This document shows positions 10,861-23,280 of a stretch of DNA of 64,000 nt, piece by piece. A model generated the notes under the pieces. The model ran no database searches. It was not told the origin of the DNA and saw nothing but the letters and a program-made list of their open reading frames with translations. Where the stretch lies: the NCBI GenBank assembly GCA_037954325.1, contig JBBMNZ010000001.1, forward strand, positions 22,650,258-22,714,257, given 5' to 3'. The position numbers and the translations under genes are program-made. This DNA is from Fistularia commersonii. Taxonomy: Eukaryota; Chordata; Actinopteri; Syngnathiformes; Fistulariidae. How positions within the stretch are numbered: position 1 is the stretch's first letter; each line of letters starts with the position of its first letter.

Positions 10861-11150
10861 CAGGGCCCGTGTCTGACACCCCACAACAATAACACAAATA
10901 GTGGGGCTAGCACTAGAATAGTCATTATTATTGTTGGTGCTGGAAATGAGAGGGAACCTCAGCACATGGCGGTGACAGCCGGTGCGGTGTCACTCAAACG
11001 TCACTCCGTAATGAAACACGCTGGAGATCAGAAAAGCCACTGATAAATTGTGAACACAAAGAGACCGTGTTGCCGGATGAGTGGTGTGTAAATAAATAAG
11101 ATCATTATCACGTTGCTATGGAAGCGAGAGGCAAATGTAAATATTCGTAT
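10860..11150. promoter_or_regulatory. candidate conserved noncoding element
   Basis: High-complexity sequence with a MEIS-type TGACAG (10973-10978) inside a GGTGAC...GTGTCAC semi-palindromic stretch, and several ATTATT/TAATG words. Inferred from composition only. Confidence 0.25.
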
Positions 11151-12160
11151 TTACACATTCAAATGTGATTTTTTTTTTTTGTAAATTAAAAACACAAATT
11201 ATAAACAAATTTTTCAGCCTTGATAACTTGTTCATATCCTTTAAAATGAATGAATTAATTGTGAATTTAATTTTAATCTGAAAGCGAGCGAGTAACTACA
11301 TTTTGTAAGACCTGTTTTGTTTTTTTAGCTTTTTTTTTGTTGTTGTTGTTGTCACATCAGGTTTAACTGTAATCTAAAAGCTTAATGTATTTTTCATGAT
11401 TCCTATTTGCGTTCAGCTTTTATACCGGGGCCATTTAGTGCATCTCTCTGTGGCCTTGAGTGTAATAAATGTGCAATTAACAGACTTAACTAATTCATGA
11501 GGAACATTGTGAAACTAACGAAGGGCATAACTACTGTACAGACGCCGCTGTCATTGGTGAATATTGTTATTGTTCTGCTTTTAATTGCCGGAGCTGGAGG
11601 AGGAGTACCAGGAGGCAGCGGTGTGTTTTGTATATACGTATTTGGTTACCATAGCAAAAAGAAACAGCGGCCCCCCTCTTGACAGCCGCGTCTGAGACTG
11701 GAAGTGCATGGTGGGATTAACTGCCCCGGTTTAACCAGTTACCAAACAAATAGACCTTTTTTAACATCCAACACAAAGGGAACACACGCATGTCGTAATG
11801 CATCGAGGAGCAGCTTGAAATCCTATCTATTCCTATTTTTGTGTCCCTTTAAAAAGAACATGCTTTCTTTTTATTTCAATACCACAGTCTGCTATTTTTA
11901 TTTTTGTGCTATCAGCATGGCATTGGGCTTTTCCCCGCTTGCCGGAAAATGCCACGTTTTTTGTAAGTAAATAGAAAAAAGGAAAAAATTTGCCTTAAAT
12001 TGGCTCTTATTCTGCACTTTAAAGTATTTTGATGCGTACCTGCAAAGCTTTTTTTTCTGTTGAATCATCAAGCCCGCAGAATATGCAAACATTGTCCTTT
12101 TGTTGTGAGCCGATGAAGTAAATGTACTTTTAGCAAGTATGTAAAGTCCATAGGGGAAAG
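11150..12160. other. intergenic, no gene seen
   Basis: AT-rich sequence with T-runs at 11169-11180 and 11331-11338 and a short TTG repeat at 11339-11351. No exon-like signal. Confidence 0.6.
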
Positions 12161-12167
12161 CAAATCC

Positions 12168-12187
12168 CTCTCTCTCTCTCTCTCTCT
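12168..12187. repeat. (CT)n microsatellite
   Basis: Ten CT units followed by further pyrimidine-rich sequence. Confidence 0.95.
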
Positions 12188-12464
12188 TTTTCTCACTCCG
12201 TCACTCTCTCCCCGCTCAGTTTGTTTGTTGGCTGCGGTGCCTCATAGTGGTTTACATTACATGTGATTATGTAAATCTAGAGCTGTTCCTGTGCATTACG
12301 GGGCCGACGCATTGTCAAGATCCTTTCTAAAGCAGTCAAGTAGCTATTTCTGAATTCTTTTATTATCTGAGAGCGCAACAAAGAAAGTCTTTTGTTCACT
12401 GTTTGCCGCACACACACTCACTCGCTCACTCCCTCACATGCATGCACACAAGCAAACACATGGG

Positions 12465-12471
<7 letters not shown>

Positions 12472-12555
<84 letters not shown>
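12472..12555. repeat. long (AC)n microsatellite
   Basis: About 42 uninterrupted AC units; likely polymorphic. All open frames across it are poly Thr-His or Cys-Val artefacts. Confidence 0.99.
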
Positions 12556-12558
<3 letters not shown>

Positions 12559-12559
12559 A

Positions 12560-13230
12560 GCACACTGCTGCTGCTGTCCATGACTTACTACTGTCCCCTA
12601 GTGGCGCTTGCCTCCACGGTCTCTTCCAACTCTTAATTTCAATCAACTTTCCACACTTCCACTCACCTGACTTCCCCCCCCTTGTCTTTGTCTCACTCCT
12701 CCTCCGCGAGCCCTCTCTCTCCCTGCCTTATCATGCTCAAACATTTAAAGGCTCGATTTGTTGTATTGTATGACGGAGTGCTCCAATTATGCGTTGCTGT
12801 GTCCACAGTGGCTTCGCCTTCAATGGTGGGCTCAAACAGTGTCAACAAAAACAGGAACCCTGGTGTTTTGTTGCTATTGTGAGGCCAGAGCCCGTGTCAA
12901 TAAGGTATTGTTTAGCCAGAGTGCCACACCGAAACCGGAGGGAGAATGTTATCAGACCTGTGGAAGTAGGGTGTGTGTGTGTATAATAGTGCGAAAATGT
13001 AAGTATGATTGTTTGGACAAGCCCAAAACAAATGCACTGAAGGAACAGCCTTGGAGTTGTGTCACCTCCTTGCTCTATGTTATTCTTTATTTTTTTTTAT
13101 TTTTTTTCACAAAAACCCACGCTTTCCTTTTTTACCACATTACGAGTCAGGACAAATGATTCTCTTATCAGTGACTGAGCCGAACCAACACCTTAGCTAA
13201 TAGTATGTTTTTTTTTTATACATGCTGTTT
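12560..13230. other. intergenic, no gene seen
   Basis: Unique sequence with T-rich runs near 13089-13108 and 13207-13217. Open frames on the plus strand up to 133 residues are compositionally unremarkable and lack homology I recognise. Confidence 0.55.
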
Positions 13231-13600
13231 TTCCCTCCGTGATCGCTGCTATTTCAGCCCTAATTGGCGCAATAACCTGGAACGGTGCTAATAAACAAAG
13301 AGTAGAAAGGGTCAGCCTCCAGTGACACTGCACGGACACACACAGTCAAGTCATGTCAAATGACCAATTATACAGGTTATGGAGGATGGCACCTCCGTCT
13401 CCAGTGCCCCGGCCCTCCTGGGATAGCTCTCCAACAAGAGGGCTATCACTCAAACCCAAACCACATTCATTCATTAGCTTGTTAAGATGGACATCAATTA
13501 TTCATTAAGAAGGTGGCCAGTGGATTATTTCTGTCAGCACCAGGCTTATATTATCAAAGGTTGATTATGACTTGCTTGATTAAGTATGCGTTTAAAGTGG
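13230..13600. promoter_or_regulatory. strong candidate conserved noncoding element
   Basis: A 370-bp high-complexity block with a SOX-type AACAAAG near 13293, repeated ATTCATTA/CAATTATTCATTAAG homeodomain words around 13466-13510, a TCF/LEF site ATCAAAGG (13553-13560), and TTGATTATGA / TTGATTAAG immediately after. The density of developmental motifs and absence of repeats make it one of the best enhancer candidates here; no alignment was possible. Confidence 0.4.
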
Positions 13601-14580
13601 TCTCTTAAAAAAATAGGTGGGAAGAAAATGGTCTGTAAAATCATAGATTAATCCTTTTTTTTTTTTTTAAATATACAAGCATCTCATATGCATGATTGCA
13701 TTCCAGCGCAGCATTGACTTCCAGCGAGCAGATTGATCCGCAGCTCAGCGTGATCAGCGTGAGCAGTATGATATGATACAGAGTCGTCTTGTTTAATGAA
13801 TAAAATATGTTCACCTCCTCCCCCTATTATTCCTCCCGCCTCTTTGGAGCAATCTTGTGCTCACCGGCGTCTTTTTTTCTTCTAGTGGCATCATCTCTCA
13901 AATTCACACTCACGCCACTCTGTAAAATCTTTTTATTAGAATGTTAAAAAGTCCCGGGGGGGAATTTTTTCCGCTCTCTTTTTTTTTTTTCTTCTTCCCT
14001 GAGAGAGGGTAACAAGTAAAATCCCACCACAGATGACTGACAAAACCCTGGCCAGGGTGCTGCTTGCCTGACCCAACATTGACAGCTCTATATGAAGTGT
14101 GTGTAATATTATAATCTTTGAAACAAGGGTGTTTAACTTTTTTCTTTTAATACATTTAACTAAATTCAATCAGAATTTATTTATGTGTTTATTTATATTA
14201 TAAGTTAATTCATTAATTAATTTTTATTTTCTTTTTCTTTTTATACCATTGATTGATACAAACGTAGGAGAGCCTCATCTCTGTGTTTCTAGTGATATAC
14301 TGCTTAACACCTGAAATTTTTGAAAATCCAAGAAAATTATAGAATTTTTATTTCCATTTGAAGAAAGTATATTTAAAATAGGCTTGAAGTAACCTGCAAA
14401 ATTAATAATCTATATTTTATATTGATTATCCAGAAACTAACATGAAGAACACGAGGGTAAGGATTATGTCATTATCTTCATAATACCAAAGAGTTAACTG
14501 CATGTTAACCTACTTTTCCTTTCTTTTACACGGTACCTTTTGAAAATGTGACAGTGTAAAGATCTGTTTAAGCAAACAGG
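13600..14580. other. intergenic, no gene seen
   Basis: AT-rich sequence with T-runs at 13656-13668 and 13979-13990 and ATTTATTT/TTAATTAATT words near 14170-14225. TGATTGAT (PBX-HOX type) occurs near 14249. Confidence 0.6.
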
Positions 14581-14589
14581 GTGTGTGTA

Positions 14590-14638
<49 letters not shown>

Positions 14639-14664
14639 ATATGCGTGTGTGTGTGCATGTGCGC
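14581..14664. repeat. (GT)n microsatellite with variant flanks
   Basis: A GT tract at 14595-14637 flanked by degenerate GT/GCGTGT sequence. Confidence 0.98.
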
Positions 14665-14669
14665 GCTCG

Positions 14670-15440
14670 TGTTTCTGTGTGTCTGTCTGTTTAAGGAAGC
14701 AAATACAGATGGAGTGTTTTGGGAGATTAGCATCCTGTTCCAACACGTAACAGCGCACTTCAGTTTCTAGTTTGGAGGGATTTTCAATGAATGGCACAGA
14801 AAAAGTTCAAAGATAACATTCAGAGAAGTAGATAGAGAATATAAACATATCACCGTATAAACATTTCAGCTTTATCACAGAACATAGCCAAGATTTTTCG
14901 CATGTGATTAGTTGTGCCAGTAACTCCTAACAACTGTATGCCGTGAAGCGTATGTTTTGACAAAAAAAAAAACATTATATGAAAAAAAGTAATACATTAT
15001 TCAAAGCCAGCTTGATCCATTATTAATCGTATCATGTGCTTAATTACATTATTTTCATACTTTTAATCATTTCTAAATTAAGTATTACATACATTTCGAG
15101 ATAGTTAGTGGTTGCTAATTAATAATAAAACTTAATTGAATCAATTGATTTACACACTAATGTTTACTTAAGCAAGAATTGTGCTTTGTTAATGATGAAT
15201 TAAGAAGTGCTTAATTATGTTTAATGAACTGTGGAAATACGGTGCCTATGCTTCATATTTATAACTGACATTAAAAAACCTGACTGTCTTTATTTGTGTG
15301 TGTATTTTGTGTGACATTACAATACATTTTCTGGAGGAAAAAAAAGAAGGTAAAAGACAAAGTACTCCGTTATATTATCTGACCCCCTGTTTTTAAAAGT
15401 AATTATTACCAAACTGTATCTGTATGATACGGAATACTCA
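14670..15440. other. intergenic, AT-rich, no gene seen
   Basis: Very AT-rich with repeated TTAATTA and TTAAGT words (for example around 15110-15225). Confidence 0.6.
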
Positions 15441-15780
15441 TACACAAGCGAATCAGCAAAAAGGGTTCTCCTTTTTATTCTCGCCCCTCGATGTGCTGAA
15501 ACAATATCCGCGGACTGCACCGTCACACAGTGTCGCCACTTTCTTAGCTGAGAGAAATTAATTGAAAACAAATTGCAAAAAAATAAGTAAAAAATCCCGG
15601 GCGTGTTGCTGTTTTACGGAGGCGTAATTGAGGATAAACACGGTGGTGAGGTGACGGATCGCAGGCCTCGGACTTTGAGCCTCGGCAGGTACCGAGACGC
15701 GATGCAATGACAGCTGTTTTGAGATGGCGGGGAAATTAATTCTTACTCTGTGTATAGAACTATTCATAACAGCTTTGCTT
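15440..15780. promoter_or_regulatory. candidate enhancer with TGACAGCTGT site
   Basis: A GC-balanced island in AT-rich surroundings. TGACAGCTGTTT (15708-15719) matches 10 of 12 bases of the TGIF/MEIS palindrome and overlaps an E-box CAGCTG. AAATTAATT words occur on both sides (15555 and 15733). Inferred from motifs. Confidence 0.3.
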
Positions 15781-17480
15781 GAGAAAACATTCACAATTTT
15801 TCATATGGATCAAAGTGGCCATCTGGTTAAATTCACACGGGCCATACCTTATTCATGCACCTCCTTTACTACTCTCGGTGGATTCACTTCATTTTCTGTC
15901 TTCCCACCCTTTTTCCCTCCGGTTTGTGCAGCACTGGCAGAGTGAGTCTCTCTCAAGAATGTGTCTAATTTAGTGACTAAGAGGCAGATTTATACCTGTG
16001 CTAGTTATGGAGAAGGTTGCTCCCTGGAGAAGCCCAATGACTGTTTACGGGCTGCCCGACAATGCCTTAGCAGATGATGAAGCACCTGCCAGAGTCCCCC
16101 CCCCCTCCCACTACCCCCCCCCCCCCCCCCCCCCGCCCATGTCTGCACCATCCCTTTCTGTCTGTCTGCTCACTTCCCTTCCGCTCACTTTCTTTCTTCT
16201 CTCACTCTTCCGTCTCTCTCCTTCCTGTCTCCCACTCTTTCTTGCCTCAGTGCAACCGCATTTACTTGTGTATCCATGGAGAGGTGCATTTTAACAACCC
16301 CCCCCCCCACCAAAAGTGAACCCACTTACTCACTCTGTCCGCTACTGAGAAAAAGACTTTTTGCCTTGGTGTCCCGGTGCATTCCGGTTCTTCCTACACT
16401 CCAGACAAACACGCACACACTCAAAAGCAATACACACATATCCGCTACATATGCGCATAGCGAACAGAACTGTGGTCAGGGTTTTGTTTATGACGGGGAA
16501 AGGCAATATCGAGATTGTTTCAGACCAGTGTCATCACTTGAAACATATCGCTGTCAGAAGTATGTTTTATATATCTGGGCTCTTAGCTGGGGCCATTTTG
16601 GGAAACAGAAAATATCATATCGTATGACCTCCACCGGTATAAAAGTAAACTATCAGCTGTAAATCCGATACACAACTACAGTAGCGTGTGTGAGGAGGTG
16701 GAGAAGTGAGTTCTCTATAAAGATCAGCAGTAAAATAAAGATCATCTGCCACAGCAGTAAATTCTAATGAAGTTGTTGGGAATGAGATTCTCAGAAATGT
16801 TTTTTATTGATATATGTTAATATTTATGAAACTGGAAATGTGCATTTTTTTTCCCAAGGACACAGGGACCTTAGGACTTTAAGGTCTGGTTAAAATAAGT
16901 ATCACCAGGGGGGAAATAATAATAATAATGATAATAATAGTAATCACTATTTTTTTAATGTCATTATTTTTGTTTTATTTCTTTCTTTCTTATTTTCACC
17001 TCGGATAAAAATCCAGAGTATTTTTTCAAGTCATAGCCACAATTTTAATCTCATTAATGTCTTTTGAGTTTTGGTTAAATTCACATGTTAAACATTGCAA
17101 TTCATTGATTTATGTGTTGATGTTATAATTATCATTACTGCATTCAATGTAAATAATTTTTTATTGTCTTTTACAACTGGTGGGCCAAAGACAAATGTCC
17201 ACCTTAGTCGAAAAGATCTATTCTATTTTATTCTATTCTATTCCATGTCATTAGACAAGGAGACATTAGATAAACTTCCCACATCTGGTTATTAAAACAC
17301 TGGAGGGAAAGTACTCTACCAGTTTTGTATTTCAACATTTAAATGTTTAATTTCATTTATTTTTCCCAAGGGGGCTCATAATTGTCATTTCCGTCCTTGA
17401 AACGCCGTTAAATGTTTTATAAATCTTCAAACGGAGAATATATGTTTTTCTTCTTTTCATTTCTTGCATTAAATCTTCCA
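15780..17480. other. intergenic, no gene seen
   Basis: Includes pyrimidine-rich sequence at 15900-16250, a C12-type run at 16298-16309, an AATAATAATRATAATAAT stretch near 16916-16940 and a pentanucleotide TTCTA tract at 17219-17244. Confidence 0.6.
16096..16134. repeat. poly-C tract (C10 and C21)
   Basis: C10 at 16096-16105 and C21 at 16114-16134 separated by TCCCACTA. Open frames across it are poly-Pro artefacts. Confidence 0.97.
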
Positions 17481-17640
17481 GCACCGGCCATGCGTTTCAA
17501 ACGCGGCGCCGTTCTTTCTGCAGAGGGTTTAGCGTTTTGCTCGGTATCCAGCCTGCATTCCATGCAATGGCCCATAACTCGTTAATGTATGCGCTATGAC
17601 TCTGCACCTGTAATTAAGTGTCAGTTTATAAACACACAAA
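17480..17640. promoter_or_regulatory. candidate conserved noncoding element
   Basis: Contains a 13-bp inverted repeat GCGTTT-C-AAACGC (17492-17504), CTCGTTAATG, and TGTAATTAAGTG (17609-17620), shared exactly with 8588-8599. High complexity, no simple repeat. Confidence 0.3.
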
Positions 17641-17959
17641 CACTAATAATACCCAGAGCTTTTTCTGGGCGAGCCTGGTGCTAGCAATAGCCCATCCATC
17701 AATGTCCCTAATGAGGCTCCATATAGAGAAGTCAGTGGAGGCTTTCTCTGGCCGTTCTGTCTTATTTTTCATGCTTGCGATGATAAACACCCAAATCCCA
17801 GGTAAGACGATATCAGCCAACTTACTGAGTGCGTATGCGCCTGTACACGCGCCACATGCGGATGTCTTTACAAAATGCTCCCCGTGATCTTGCGGTCCTT
17901 TTTTTTTTCTGCATCTGCTATTTTAAACAAAAACCCATGCCGTTAAGTTTGTTTGAAAT

Positions 17960-18240
17960 GCCAATTTATAATACCATAGAGCTAATGAGGTGTCATGGGT
18001 CATTTAGACCAATCAGAAACAGCAAACAACGAAGGCCGCGGCTATGCAGCAGTGGGCTACTAGGTCAACACAGCATGCAGAAGATAGATGAGGAAAAACG
18101 GTCTATTAATTATGATTAAAATAGGAATTTTCTATTTCTGCCCAACGCAAATACCCAAGGGGGACAATCCTGGCAAGAATCCTCTCATGACCTCCTCATC
18201 GACAATAAGGCACAGCAAGGAAGAGCGCCGTGATAGTGAA
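17960..18240. promoter_or_regulatory. candidate conserved noncoding element
   Basis: High-complexity block with a CCAATCAG box near 18009, GC-rich core near 18035 and TTAATTATGATTAA near 18105-18118. Inferred from composition. Confidence 0.28.
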
Positions 18241-18720
18241 CCCTGGAAAAAATGTTATGTTTGAAAGTACCTCACTTAATCATTAGCTGTACATATTACT
18301 ATGTGAGAATTCAGTGAATCGCGGAATGTGAATGCACGTGTGTGTTTGTGTGTGTATGTGTGTGTGTGTTATTAATTTATTTATGTTCCAGACGACACAG
18401 GATATCCCTGTTAGCGTTTTTATGTAGGTGAGATATAGCTGAAAACCAGAACAGGCATTTTCCTCTCTTTGTAGAAAACTTGTTTATTTATGGTCTTAGC
18501 CAAGAGAAAAAAAAAAAAAAAACTCAAAAAAAGAAAAATACAGAAAGTATCTGACTGATGTCACTTTCAATGCCTGCGGAAAATGACAGAAACACGAACA
18601 TCTTTGCACAAACCTACTTACTCCCCATGCCATTGGATAGTAAATGGATGGCACTTATATAGCTTTTTCTATCTAGTGCTGGCAAAGATGCGTTATAATT
18701 TATTCCTCTCATCTCTCAGT

Positions 18721-18722
<2 letters not shown>

Positions 18723-18799
<77 letters not shown>

Positions 18800-18833
18800 T
18801 GTGTGTGTGTGTTGTGGAAAAAAAAAAAAAAAA
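18723..18833. repeat. long (GT)n microsatellite plus poly-A
   Basis: About 45 GT units (18723-18812, one GAGT interruption) followed by A16 at 18818-18833. Confidence 0.99.
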
Positions 18834-19320
18834 CTTTATTTCCCGTCTCTTTCTCCTGGAAACAAGGACACTACATCCTGTGCTGCTGGCCACCTCATAG
18901 CAAAGGGATATGACAGAGCGGCTCCTCCCCAAAAAGTCTAAAACTTCTTATCGCCCTCGAAACATTTACAAGCGTTTAAGTCCATCTGTTTGTATGCACG
19001 ACTGTGCCAAGGCATGGTCAGCTCATCCGCACACCATTATTAGGCCTCTTAACTGAAACCGGGAAATGTCAGTTTTAAGAGATTAAAAAGAAATCTTATA
19101 TCCAAAGTTTAATGTCATTGTTACTCATATATTTCACTTAATTGAATCTAGACATTATATAATAATAAGGTGGTAAACAAATGTATTGCATCACCACGCC
19201 TTGTACTGTGTGTTTTTTTTTTTTTTTTAGCAATAACATACATAGTATGTGTGGGATAAAGGGTAATAGTACTGGATCGTATCAAACTGCTCCCTGTGAC
19301 CATTAAACTCAAAGTTCAGC
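18834..19320. other. intergenic, no gene seen
   Basis: Unique sequence with a T-run at 19213-19228; no exon-like features. Confidence 0.55.
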
Positions 19321-19640
19321 ACATTTTTAACATCCATTCATCCATTTATCCATATCTACCCCGCTTACCCTGCACTCAGGGTCATGGGCGCCCAACGGGA
19401 TCGATCACAAGGCCACATATTGGAACATACAACCGTTCACTCTCATTCACCCGTCATATAAAGACATACAACCATTCAGTCTTTCATTATAAAAACATTC
19501 AACCTTCCTCTCTATCATGCAAACATCTGGACAATTTAGGGTCCTCAGTTCAGCCTACTACTACCCCAGTACTTTTTCTATTACTACGAGTACTACAAGT
19601 CAACTACTCCTGCATGTTTTTGGATAGTGCTGGATAAACC
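19320..19640 (-). repeat. dispersed teleost-type repeat, degenerate copy 1
   Basis: Antisense copy: it starts with the CCATTCATCCATTTATCC tail, then CCGCTTACCCTGCACTCAGGG, several 'acaaccattca' units, CATCTGGACAATTTAGGGTCC, and a diverged CTGCATGTTTTTGGATAGTG head. Compare the fuller copies near 27.0 and 43.4 kb. The internal region holds imperfect units of about 40 bases. Confidence 0.8.
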
Positions 19641-21102
19641 AGAGAACCGCCTCAGATCAGACAACATTTCAAATACCAAATGTACAATGTAATGTAATGT
19701 GGAGCAAAGTAACACCAATCTGCAATAATAATATTATATTTTTTCATCCGTAGGCATTGTAAGTAAATGCAGTTTAATATCGCCGCAATGCAACACAAGA
19801 AAAGTATCAGCATACTCTCTCCGTTGGGTGCAACTTTAAAGAGAGGCCACTCTGATAATAGTTTGCGATTTTTTTTTTCGATGTTTCTTCTATTTTTATT
19901 ATGTGTGCGTGTGTGTGTGTGTGTTATTATGAAAGCACCCGTCAGTGTCAGCAGCTAATGACAGAGGAAGTGACGTCTGACAACCGTGCCCTGCCGCTGT
20001 AGTTGGTTCTTTAAGAGCAGAGGAGGTGGCCACGTCTCTGCACTTACGGAGGAGGGGAAAATGGCCATGTCACTCCTGTCAACGTATTATGTCTTAAACC
20101 TTGACAGTTGTTGTTGCTCTTGCAGGCCCATAATTTTATGCCATTAAAAGTGCCGGGACGGTGTGGGGGGTGGAAAGAAGGAAGGCAGGGAGGGGAGGTG
20201 GGTTCGGAAATGGCAGCAGTGGCAGGGCTTTCCCTCGTCTCCTTCCCTTCATGCCCAACTCCCTGCCACTTTTGTGCTGGAAACTTTGGCATTTCTTGAA
20301 AGCATAAAGACCAGTTGGGGCTTTGGAGCGATCATAAAGTCAGTCATGTTGGCTTGAATTACCCAGCAATCTCTGTCAGTTATTCCCTTCTCAGCCATGA
20401 CAATATGAAACGCATGGGCGTGAGTGTGTGTGTGTGTGTCTGTGTGTGTGCTCGTGTGCCTTTTGTATATGTGCATAGGTACACATGTCATGTGTACATG
20501 AATGTGCATGGGAAGAGCATTAGGGGAAAACTGAATGGAGAATAAATGCAAAATTAATCTCAGAGAAAGCCACAAGTTCATCTTAACTGTCGAGGTGTTT
20601 GTCACCAGAAGAAATATATTTTGTTTTCACAGGAAATTACATGTTTAGATGACTTTTTTTTTTTTTATAAAAAGACACGCAGGGCCAAATGACAAAACAG
20701 CAGGTCCAAGGAACTCCGACACTGAAATTGAAAAATGTCAGCATGGAATTACTGTCAGTTGTTACCGATTTGTATGCATGACAACCTTTTTCATGTCAAA
20801 GAATACCAGACTCCACCAACTCTTTACATTAGGGGCAAACATTTGCAATTATGATGAACTCCGCCAGCTTATCTCGAAAGGAACAGGTTCTTACTGATGG
20901 ACAAGTAGACGTTTTAATGAAATAAACTGCTTTGAGCTGATGAAATAAAGATTGCTCCACCTCGGGGCGCGCTCAAATTAAATTATCAAGATGACTGCAT
21001 GCATGCCGGCCCCATTAACTCAGGTATGGCGGCGGCGTAATCACTCGCTCATTCTATGGAGTGATTGTGAAACAACAGCTTTTTTTCTCCCCCGTCCCCC
21101 CA

Positions 21103-21108
<6 letters not shown>

Positions 21109-21140
<32 letters not shown>
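21109..21140. repeat. (CA)n microsatellite
   Basis: Sixteen CA units. Confidence 0.96.
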
Positions 21141-21141
<1 letters not shown>

Positions 21142-21423
21142 CTCTGCTCTTTCCCAGGATGGACAAAGGGACTCCTGCGTTCACCAGGAAGACCTAACGT
21201 TAAAACCATGTGTCGTCCCTGGAGTCCCTGCGAGTAGATACCGAGATGCGGGGAGTTTTACGTGTGCAGATAAACATGGGGAGCGATGACTTGTCAGATG
21301 TGTCTGGAAGGAGCCCAGAGTCCTCTCCGTTTAAAACAATGTCGGTGCGTTTGGTGCGAGGGGAACTGTGACTGGCAATGGGAAACACCTGTGCTGGGGT
21401 GAGCAGCAGGGCAGGCTTTTGTA

Positions 21424-21457
21424 TGTGTGTGTGTGTGTGTGTGTGTGGGGGGGGGGG
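21424..21457. repeat. (GT)n followed by poly-G
   Basis: GT tract 21424-21446 running directly into a run of about 11 G. Confidence 0.96.
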
Positions 21458-22304
21458 TTGCGGGGGTGGCCGAGGGTGTTCACAGGCTTTTACCACTGTT
21501 TAAAAAGGAAAGGAAGGCAAGGGGGAGGAATAAAGTCAGCCAGAAAAGACCACAACATCCTTGCCATTTGCCGCTGAGAATCAGGGGCTCTGAGGAAATT
21601 AGTTACAGTAATGTCGAGGCAGTCGCCGCGCCGGAAACAGAGCCCAAGCCACAGGCCCTGCATGAAAAGCGTTGCGTTTAAAGTCGTGTGAGGATACATT
21701 AGAAGGCATTATTAGAAGGATAACTTTGGGTGTTTTGGGTAAAACCTGGTGGGAAACAGAATTCAGAAGTATGAGTTCATTTCTCTCCGAAGCCTCCCCC
21801 CGCGGTACTCTTTGCGCCCATGTAAATGTAAATGCTTATGTAACAAATTGAAAGTACTTTTGCCATCCACCAGCCATTGGAGGTATTTTAGCATATCTCT
21901 TTTTTTTAACTTCATTTTATCCTAAACATTTAACACTCCAACATTCCAATTGCATTGCAAATGCTTATAAAGTTATATAAAGAAGTAAAAACGTCCTCAT
22001 CAATCGATTTGGAGCTTCGTGTCCAATGTACAATTAGATTTGGCACAGAGACAACAGGACCTCTGCACTGAATATCGCTAAAACATGTATTTACTAAGAT
22101 TTTTCGATTAATATCATATGAACACAATCTGGATGACCAGACACATTTCACTGCTTGGGGGAGTAAAAGAGGGTTTGATAGGAATGTAAAATAATTCTTA
22201 GCTGCACAGCCATCCAATGCCGGTTTAGTTACCTTGTTATTTATAGGCTGTAAGTTGGAAGACATGTATTTAGTCTACAGGTATATGATTATGTGCAGTA
22301 TATA

Positions 22305-22436
22305 ACTTATATTATTATTATTATCTTATTATTATTATATACTTTTAAAGATGCCATCTGCTGTCATGTGCAGCAGTTCCCTCAGTTGCTATATATATAT
22401 ATATATGTATGTATATATATATATTTATTTATTTTT
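22305..22436. repeat. (ATT)n and (TA)n microsatellites
   Basis: ATTATT tracts at 22309-22338 and a TATA/TGTATGTATATA tract at 22391-22424. Confidence 0.93.
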
Positions 22437-22818
22437 TTTAGAGGGGTAGAGTAATTCCACGAGTATTGCAGGGGTTTATTTCTCTTCTGATTAGAATCGT
22501 TGCAATATTAAGCTTTGATATTTATGAAACTGAAGGAATTATTAAAGAAGAGCAATGTGATTTTAGAGGGCCGGTTTCATTTTGTAATTCTGATTAATCT
22601 ATAGCTGCATAAATACAAAACACAATAAACAGAATCACATAACATAATTCAGGCCTCCGTCACTCCCCCGTCTCTAAGAAAGTTAATTACTGTATGTTTT
22701 ATTTCATGAAGGTGTCACAATGAAATGATGAACGACTTGTAATCTGGAAAGACCAAAGGTACAATACAATGGAGGATGTGCTCGCTTACACTGTAGGCAC
22801 TTGTACATACACACACTC

Positions 22819-22843
22819 ACATGACATGACATGACATGACATG
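22819..22843. repeat. (ACATG)5 pentanucleotide repeat
   Basis: Five exact ACATG units. ACATG/CATGT makes each unit overlap a CATG palindrome. Confidence 0.95.
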
Positions 22844-23049
22844 CACAGGCTCTGAGGCCACTGATATCTGGTTTCATATTTGATATTAACTTACTGTAGG
22901 AGCTATTATGGCCACAAAGTCATTACCAGTGGTAGCAGGGAATAATAGAAGTGAACTTTCCAGAAAGGTCTGTGTAATTGCAGCCCCGGACCCTTCTTGA
23001 TAAAAGTCCCATATTGATACGTCCACTGGTCCCCTCATTACAGCCACAG

Positions 23050-23280
23050 ACGAAAAAAGAGCATCTCAGCATTATTTAATGAGCGCCGTAGCAGTGAAGG
23101 TCATCTTAATGGGGTTCAACTGGCTGTTTTGGAGCCAGAGGTAATATTCTAATGAGAAAGAGAGGCTATTCCACTTTAGTAATTCTGTAATTGCAACCGG
23201 GACTGCCATCTTATTGTTGCCCGTGCAACGCCGTTGATGTCCTTTATTGTCATTTGCAGCGTGGCGTGTCCTCTCCGGTC
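23050..23280. promoter_or_regulatory. strong candidate conserved noncoding element
   Basis: High-complexity, repeat-free block with ATTTAATGAG, TCTAATGAG and TGTAATTG homeodomain-type words and balanced GC, ending just before a CA tract at 23319. Typical of a developmental noncoding element; untested. Confidence 0.35.

Larger units (their letters stand above)
19640..22300. other. intergenic, no gene seen
   Basis: Mixed unique sequence and short GT tracts (19907-19924, 20424-20452). A 19-base near-perfect palindrome GTACACATG-T-CATGTGTAC lies at 20479-20497. T-runs at 19869-19878 and 20656-20667. No supported exon. Confidence 0.55.

Noticed and set aside
12392..12773. Poly Thr-His and Cys-Val open frames
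   Set aside because: Pure translation of the CA/GT microsatellite; same for frames at 14.5, 18.7, 28.8, 37.0 and 58.6 kb.
17219..17244. TTCTA tract as a LINE L2 tail
   Set aside because: Fish L2 tails are often followed by such repeats, but the preceding sequence does not show the expected AATAAAG-like 3' end in this orientation.
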